Source: Isoetes taiwanensis
Taxonomy: Eukaryota > Streptophyta > Lycopodiopsida > Isoetales > Isoetaceae
Assembly (NCBI GenBank): GCA_021234155.1
Contig: JAJEKV010000031.1
Coordinates: forward strand, 5,780,748-5,844,747
Direction: 5' to 3'
DNA: 64,000 nt
Part shown: in pieces, positions 58,700 through 64,000 of the stretch
Position numbering within the stretch: position 1 is the stretch's first letter
How the letters are laid out: each line of letters begins with the position of its first letter
The notes under the pieces: model-generated
Database searches by the model: none
What the model saw: the letters and a program-made list of their open reading frames with translations, nothing else
What the model was told of the DNA's origin: nothing
Made by a program: the position numbers and the translations under genes

Positions 58700-61340
58700 A
58701 CTTGCAACTTCAATGAAAATAAAAGACAACACAAAGCATAAGGATTACATTCCTAGGATGGGTCTTGAGATACAAACAAGTGGCCGATAAGTGAAGTGGT
58801 GTTCTCATTGAGCTTTTATAAAATTACTGAATACAAATGATTCCCCCTACTAGAGGTAGAAATGTTTGGAAATATTGATAAACATGCTCCGAAACTAGAC
58901 AATCATCGAGAACACGATGAAAATGAAGAAAAGAAGATAAAGTGTGATCTATTCGCCACTTAAATAACACAAAGTGAGAGAAACTGGCGATGGCTTCTCA
59001 TGGACTGGAAAACCCTGCCCTTGCGGGTTTTTGAGGAAAACCCTAATGAGAAACGGTCGCCGACGCTCTCAAGAAATGCCCGCAACACTTGAACCAAAAT
59101 GAAGACAAATCGAATATATCGCACCGAAAAAGTTGAAGCACGCAAAGGTTGAAGCTTGACCCTCGCATACATTAGTTTAGAAACATTTTGAAACAAACAT
59201 AATGGCAAGGCATCCCCAGGGAGGAGCTCGGCCCTGCGCCCTCTGACAACCGAGAGATCTTCACAAAGTAACCTGTAGTATAAGGTCTGAAGATGAGAAT
59301 GACCCGTTAGAAAATTAGGAGCTTGAAGCTAGGGCGCATGCCAAAACTCAATAATATGGAAAATAATAAGCATGGAGGCTCCAGGGCCACGCCGAGAAAG
59401 AAACAATAGACGAGCAATTGAATCGTTTGCGGAATGACACTCGCAAGAAAACATCTGATTAGTGCTGCCATGGAGGCTACAATGCTACGCCGAGAAAAAC
59501 GAATAATAAATATTATAACCTCGGAGACTATACCGCCACCCCAAGAAAAACTAAAGAAAAATGACACCTTCATAGATATATAGAACAAAAGAACCATCCA
59601 AGCCCATGACACAAAAAATGGAAGGGAGGCAGGAAGCTGAGTAGAGCCAAAGCAACAATACTAGGAGAAGCTCAAGAGAATGTCGATAACTCCTATGAAG
59701 AAAAAGAGGCGGTATAAATAGGAGAAAATGATAGTGGACGTTATTCCTAGGATGGGTCTTGAGATACAAACAAGTGGCCAAGTAAGAGGAACCTAACTCA
59801 ACAGCCAAGGTGGCGAGACATGGCGAACTGGTGGAGCTAATGGAGTAGAAAAGAGTGAAGGAGTCAAAGGTAAAAAGTGATAAATGGGAATGGACGTAGG
59901 AACAGCAAGAATCAAGGTGACCACAAGAACGAAAGTGAACAAGGTCAAGATAGTAAAAAAGAAAATGGAACAAAAGTGGCAAAGCAAACTGAAGAAGAAG
60001 GTAACTAGGAAATAATGAAAAGAACAACACGAATGAAAACTTAATACAAGAAAGCACGGATGAGGGATAAATATGGACCACATGGCCATAGTGAGCTAGA
60101 GGAGTGGAATGATGAAGCAAGAGGGACAGGTAATCAAGGGCCCTGAGACAAAGGAGCTAATATGAAGCAGATAGGAGGAAAAAGGCACTATTAAGGCACT
60201 ACTAGGGCAAATGGTACCAAGCTAGAAAGTTGGGACTAACGAGGCAAAAGAGACTACAGAGCTAAGGGGGCCTAATGGCCAATAGGGTAAAATTATGAAC
60301 ATACACAAGTGATAGATCAAACTGGACCCAAAAGCAACCAAATCAATGACCATAAAAATGGCGGACATGCAAGGAACAAAAAGACAAGGTGTCCATACAC
60401 ATTAAGGCCCATGAAGGTAAACCGAAGACTACGAGAAACCTAAAATATACTTCCTTGACACTAAACACTGGTTTCAAACTCTAATAGAATTATAATAGAA
60501 ATGATCTATCAAATATGTCAAACCTGCTAGAAAACAGTAGAATGGAATGAATGAAAAGGGAGCTAGAATGAACGAAATGAATGAAAAGGGAGCTAATTAT
60601 GAGCAATGACAAAAGAAACATGCCAAAACAAGATGCGTCAGCTATACTACTCCACAAAATCACAAGAAAAAACCTTGGCCAGCAAGAAATAGACTAAATG
60701 GGACTAGGAGGTCAAAAGAAACAAGTAGAATGCATGAGTTACATTGAATGCAATAGAAACAATGAGCAATTAAAGAAGAAGTAATGTTGATCAAGGAGCA
60801 CAAGCAAGTACAAGTGGAATGATGAAGTAAGAGGAATAGAGTGAAGTTCATTGAGACAAAAGAGCAGATAAAAGAAAAAAGGTACCACTTTGCATAAACG
60901 ATGCCAAGAGAAGCATAAAGTGAAATAACACGGAGAAAAAAGGAACCAGTAAAAGAGAGCCCAATGGCAAGGAAATAGAGAACCCAATGGAGAGAAAACC
61001 GCAGGGAACTTAATGACTTGGAGTGCAAAGAGATACATGAACAAACAAAAGCAAGCAAGAACTATACTTTGATCAGAGAGCACATGAAAGCAATAGAGCA
61101 TTGAAAAACAAATGGAATAATTAAGGAGAAAAAGAACCCATGGAACTGATGGGACAACGAATAAAGGAAAAATAAAAAAGGAGAACTGAAAGATAATGGA
61201 GAACCAAATGAAGAGCAAGCTATGGATAACTCAATAGGAGGTGCAACGAGAAACTTGAAACAAACGAAACCAAATAGAGAAGAAAAAACAGTCAAAACAA
61301 CTGGATAATAAGGCAGAGAAAAACTTGTAACTTCTAGGAA
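58700..61340. other. Strand-asymmetric purine-rich tract, no gene recognised
   Basis: The plus strand is dominated by A and G, so minus-strand frames are long but consist of Phe, Leu, Ser and Tyr runs (for example 59551-60120 and 60739-61218); I do not regard them as genes. A block of 35 or more bases (cctaggatgggtcttgag...aagtggcc) occurs at 58752 and 59746. gaatgaatgaaaagggagcta occurs near 60547 and 60577. A ggaggct.ca...cacgccgagaaa motif occurs three times (59373, 59471, 59527). Confidence 0.55.
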
Positions 61341-61548
61341 AACTTGTAACTTCTAGAACTGCTTTAAAGGACAAGAAGACACATTAGGTTGCATGCTCTG
61401 AACATGAGCAAAAAGTGCTAACTCCACGACAAAAAGACAGATATATAGCTATACCTATATTGAAAGAGGTCGCATCCAAAATATCGATCATAAAAAAGAC
61501 GAACCCTCAAAAGACACCTAATAATAAAAGTGAAATATCTAGCATTAT

Positions 61549-61680
61549 AACAGGGGGTTACTTTTGTATTTTTGTACGTTTTTTATTAAGGTTTTTGCTA
61601 TGATTTTGTGGTGTATTTCAATTGACGTACTAATGCGTACATCTAGAGTGCGCATACGCTTTCATTGTTTTTTATGGCAC
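61549..61680 (+). repeat. Copy of the dispersed terminal motif family
   Basis: ataacagggggttacttttgtatttttgtac and taatgcgtacatctagagtgcgcatacgc match 22205-22315 and, inverted, 40255-40375. It may be one end of a transposon whose other end is not in the window. Confidence 0.6.
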
Positions 61681-63420
61681 TTAGACAATGGTCTAACCCC
61701 TTGAAAAAAAAATATGATATATTGAAAAAAAATGGAATACGGCATGCAAGGCTCGAGAGGTGTTACTTTAGGGTTCTTCTGGAATTAGGGTTCTCCTGGA
61801 AAGACCTCTGCCACTGAAGCTCTGTTCTTCTGCAACACTAACAAGTTTAGAATTAATCCTCTCTTGATGGGCTTCAGTTTTCATTAGGCAAATTCTTATA
61901 ACAGATCCGAGAAGTTAATGTCTCCCATTGCTTAATGTATTCCATTGTTTTTGCAGAGCACACAGGGTCGGAACTTGTCAGGGATTTCAGGGCTGTGACA
62001 AGCTATATGACCCTTTCTATGCAAGGACAGATGTAGATGTGTTTAATCGTCAGGTGGGCAAGTGGGCATAGATGATCCAGGATTCAGGGCGTTTTTGTCT
62101 GCAGCAGAATCTAGTTCAGAGCATTCAGAACCGATGTGGATAATTTAGTTAGAGAACGCATCAAAATCAAACAAAGGGTTTGTGCAGATAGATGATCCAG
62201 GGTTCAGGGCATCTTTGTTTGCTGATATGAATTCGCAAGCATCAATATTGTAAGTCATATCCATCTATTTCTATCCTTCTCAGGATTTGTTTTAACCAGG
62301 TACTGCTCTGAAAAGCTCCTTTACTATGCAATTGATTGTTATCCAAATAAGGTGCGTCGTATGCAACGGCGTTTAGCCCAGGGGATTTGCTATGAAGCTG
62401 GAGACCATAAGAATCATGACTCTAGACTTACCCCAGGTCTGTACTCTATCTCTTTGATGGATAGGGTGCGTTACTGTGCTGGAAAGCTTTGCCTTCACAA
62501 AGTTTTTTGAAGGCAAGAACCAACTGATTTGTGTTGGTTAAAGGTGTGCTTAAAGTTCTGCTGTCAGCAGAGTTTGATTGCTGGGAGATGATTCCTAAAG
62601 AAAATTTGGTGCCTGCATCTTCTCCGTTGCACTGGTTCTACTCCCTTCTCCTCGGGGCATCTGTGTATGCAAAAGTTGAGTTAGAAGCAAAACGTAAGCA
62701 TGGGCCATTTTATATTGCTCCGGGGCTATGTTTTTGAACTATTATGGCTACAAATGGAAGTGCCATCGCCAATGGCGAGTCTTCAATGTCAATGGTAAGT
62801 TGCTTCTTTGCTTTGTTTTTTGTAGCATAGACAAATTGTCTGATAAGAACTAGGGATCAATTATCAAGTACATTCCAGCAACTCAATGTTTGATGAAAAG
62901 TAAACTTATTGCAGGCAAAGATTTCAGATATCACATCAGCTTATCAGCTTCAAACGGTTCTAGTTTTCTGTGGTGTTTGGTGAGCACAATTTCCATATTC
63001 TTAAGCTTCATGCATGCCTTGTTCTAAAAAGGCTGTGGAATATAGAGAGAGGCTCTCCCCTGGTTTTGGCAGTGAATACCTCTAAGATTATCCTGCAGAA
63101 ATCATATTAAGTCTTTATGCAGCTCATAGCTTGTCCTATATAAGGTTGACACTAAATAGGTGAAGAGATTAAGTAAAATCAATCAGGTAATATACAGATT
63201 CAATTCTTTGAATCCATGGCTAGTTGTTGTACAAATATCAGGATGGCCCATTGGCCCATGAATCATAAATGTATTGTGTGTGCATTTAAATCAAACATCA
63301 TTTGTACCAAGTGATTTGTTGTTGCACTTGTGATTGATTACATAGTTTGTTGTTTTGCTTTCCTACATTCCTTCATTGTAGTTCGATTATCGTGATAATC
63401 GATGGCTTCGTTATAGTGGA
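61681..63420. other. Intergenic DNA with possible relic exons
   Basis: A frame around 62300-62490 reads through MQRRLAQGICYEAGDH and SLMDRVRYCAGKL, and 62531-62737 (+) gives a 68-aa frame ending YIAPGLCF. Both look protein-like but match no family I know. gatgatccagg.ttcagggc occurs at 62068 and 62190. Confidence 0.3.
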
Positions 63421-63600
63421 TGCCTTCACCCTCAAGTTGCAATACCCAATTCATAGTCTATGTGAATAAAAATGTGGATAGCTTGCTTGAATATTTGTGG
63501 TACTTTGCATCAGTTTGAACCAATACCCCGTGGGATGGTATTGGTTGTGGCCATTTTGTAATTGACCATGCGTATTTCTTTGAATGAATACGAGTCTTAT
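63420..63600. repeat. Inverted partner of the 38806-39060 repeat
   Basis: Reverse complement of the block at 38830-39020 (ccacaaccaataccatccca, gatgcaaagtaccacaaata), 24.6 kb away. Confidence 0.75.
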
Positions 63601-63775
63601 TATTGATGTAAGCTTATTGGTCTCCCTTTCCAACTAAAGGTTGTACAGTACAAGTTATCTAGTCAACTCTGGATATTGCATTGCAAATAGAAATAGAGGT
63701 TTTTATAGTTCTACACAAGATATGTTGCTATTTCTTTGTTTCTCTCGTGTTCATTTCTTGTTTGTTTGTTTGTTT

Positions 63776-64000
63776 GTTAGGGCCCGAAGGGCCCAAAAAA
63801 AATTTTTAATGTAAAAACCAATATATAACTACCATTGACATTAACAAACACAAACCATTGCATCCAACATATTTAAATTTAAATCCCCCTGAAACCCCCT
63901 TTTTGGGTGCATATTCACACGGGGGGTTACTCCGGGCATCAAGAGCTGTCGGATGGGCATATTTGCCCTTTATTCTTCGATCTGGACCGTACATAGCGAT
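63776..64000 (+). mobile_element. TIR element, 5' half, cut by the window end
   Basis: It starts with gttagggcccgaagggccc (63776), then ends of the atttaaatccccctgaaacccccttt type, then tttgggtgcatattcacac and gaccgtacatagcgat, the same inner block as at 38523-38620. It continues beyond the window. Confidence 0.6.

Noticed and set aside
59551-61218. Long minus-strand ORFs encoding hydrophobic membrane proteins
   Set aside because: They are Phe/Leu/Ser low-complexity translations of a purine-rich opposite strand, overlap in several frames and show no domain or splice structure.
1-64000. CRISPR arrays, bacterial operons or phage-defence genes
   Set aside because: No regularly spaced direct repeats with unique spacers and no compact gene clusters; introns, retroelements and plant-type genes show eukaryotic nuclear DNA.

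Overview
The window looks like nuclear DNA of a land plant with a large, transposon-rich genome. The evidence is long GT-AG introns, a plant-type acyl-CoA thioesterase with an N-terminal cyclic-nucleotide-binding (CNB) domain, Ty1/copia, Ty3 and LINE remnants, tRNA-headed SINE-like repeats, and a piece of plant mitochondrial 26S rRNA. Most open frames are chance frames or decayed transposons. The species cannot be fixed from sequence alone; a fern, lycophyte or gymnosperm fits better than a compact angiosperm genome, but this is inference.

Main content: two directly repeated, minus-strand copies of a 17-exon gene for a peroxisomal acyl-CoA thioesterase (ACH2/ACOT8/TesB family), at 26508-33224 and 41652-50346. 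I assembled both exon by exon. Each encodes 430 residues with identical intron phases, a CNB domain, a double hot-dog thioesterase with its Asp/Thr/Gln triad, and a C-terminal SKL peroxisomal signal. Copy 1 has a 4-bp duplication at a 5' splice site and stays in frame only with a GC-AG intron. Copy 2 carries a deleted copia element in intron 5, which itself holds about 310 bp of mitochondrial rrn26. Its promoter has three CACGTG boxes where copy 1 has one. A third fragment (57855-58320) joins a dead exon 4 to copy-2 upstream sequence.

Layout. 1-4 kb: repeats, including a diverged tandem duplication and a poly(A) retroposon with target-site duplication. 4-8.3 kb: a broken minus-strand DEAD-box helicase and unassigned exon-like segments. 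11.2-12.3 kb: two hairpins followed by an intact intronless gene for a 232-aa membrane-anchored protein of unknown function. 13.5-14.1 kb: palindromic minisatellite. 15.2-20.3 kb: a LINE on the minus strand split by a 557-bp MITE-like element. 22-24 kb: a triplicated 57-mer and a SINE-like repeat between inverted ends. 26.5-33.2 kb: thioesterase copy 1. 34.9-40.8 kb: second SINE, gag/protease remnant, LINE fragment, TIR element. 41.6-50.4 kb: thioesterase copy 2. 51-52.3 kb: LINE 3' end. 53.3-57.5 kb: decayed Ty3 element with an unusual ORF before gag. 58.7-61.3 kb: purine-rich strand-asymmetric tract. 63.4-64 kb: inverted partner of the 38.5-39 kb repeats, running off the window.

Only the two thioesterase genes and the 232-aa gene look functional. 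The thioesterases would hydrolyse acyl-CoAs to free fatty acid and CoA in peroxisomes; the rest records successive transposon, organelle-DNA and segmental insertions.
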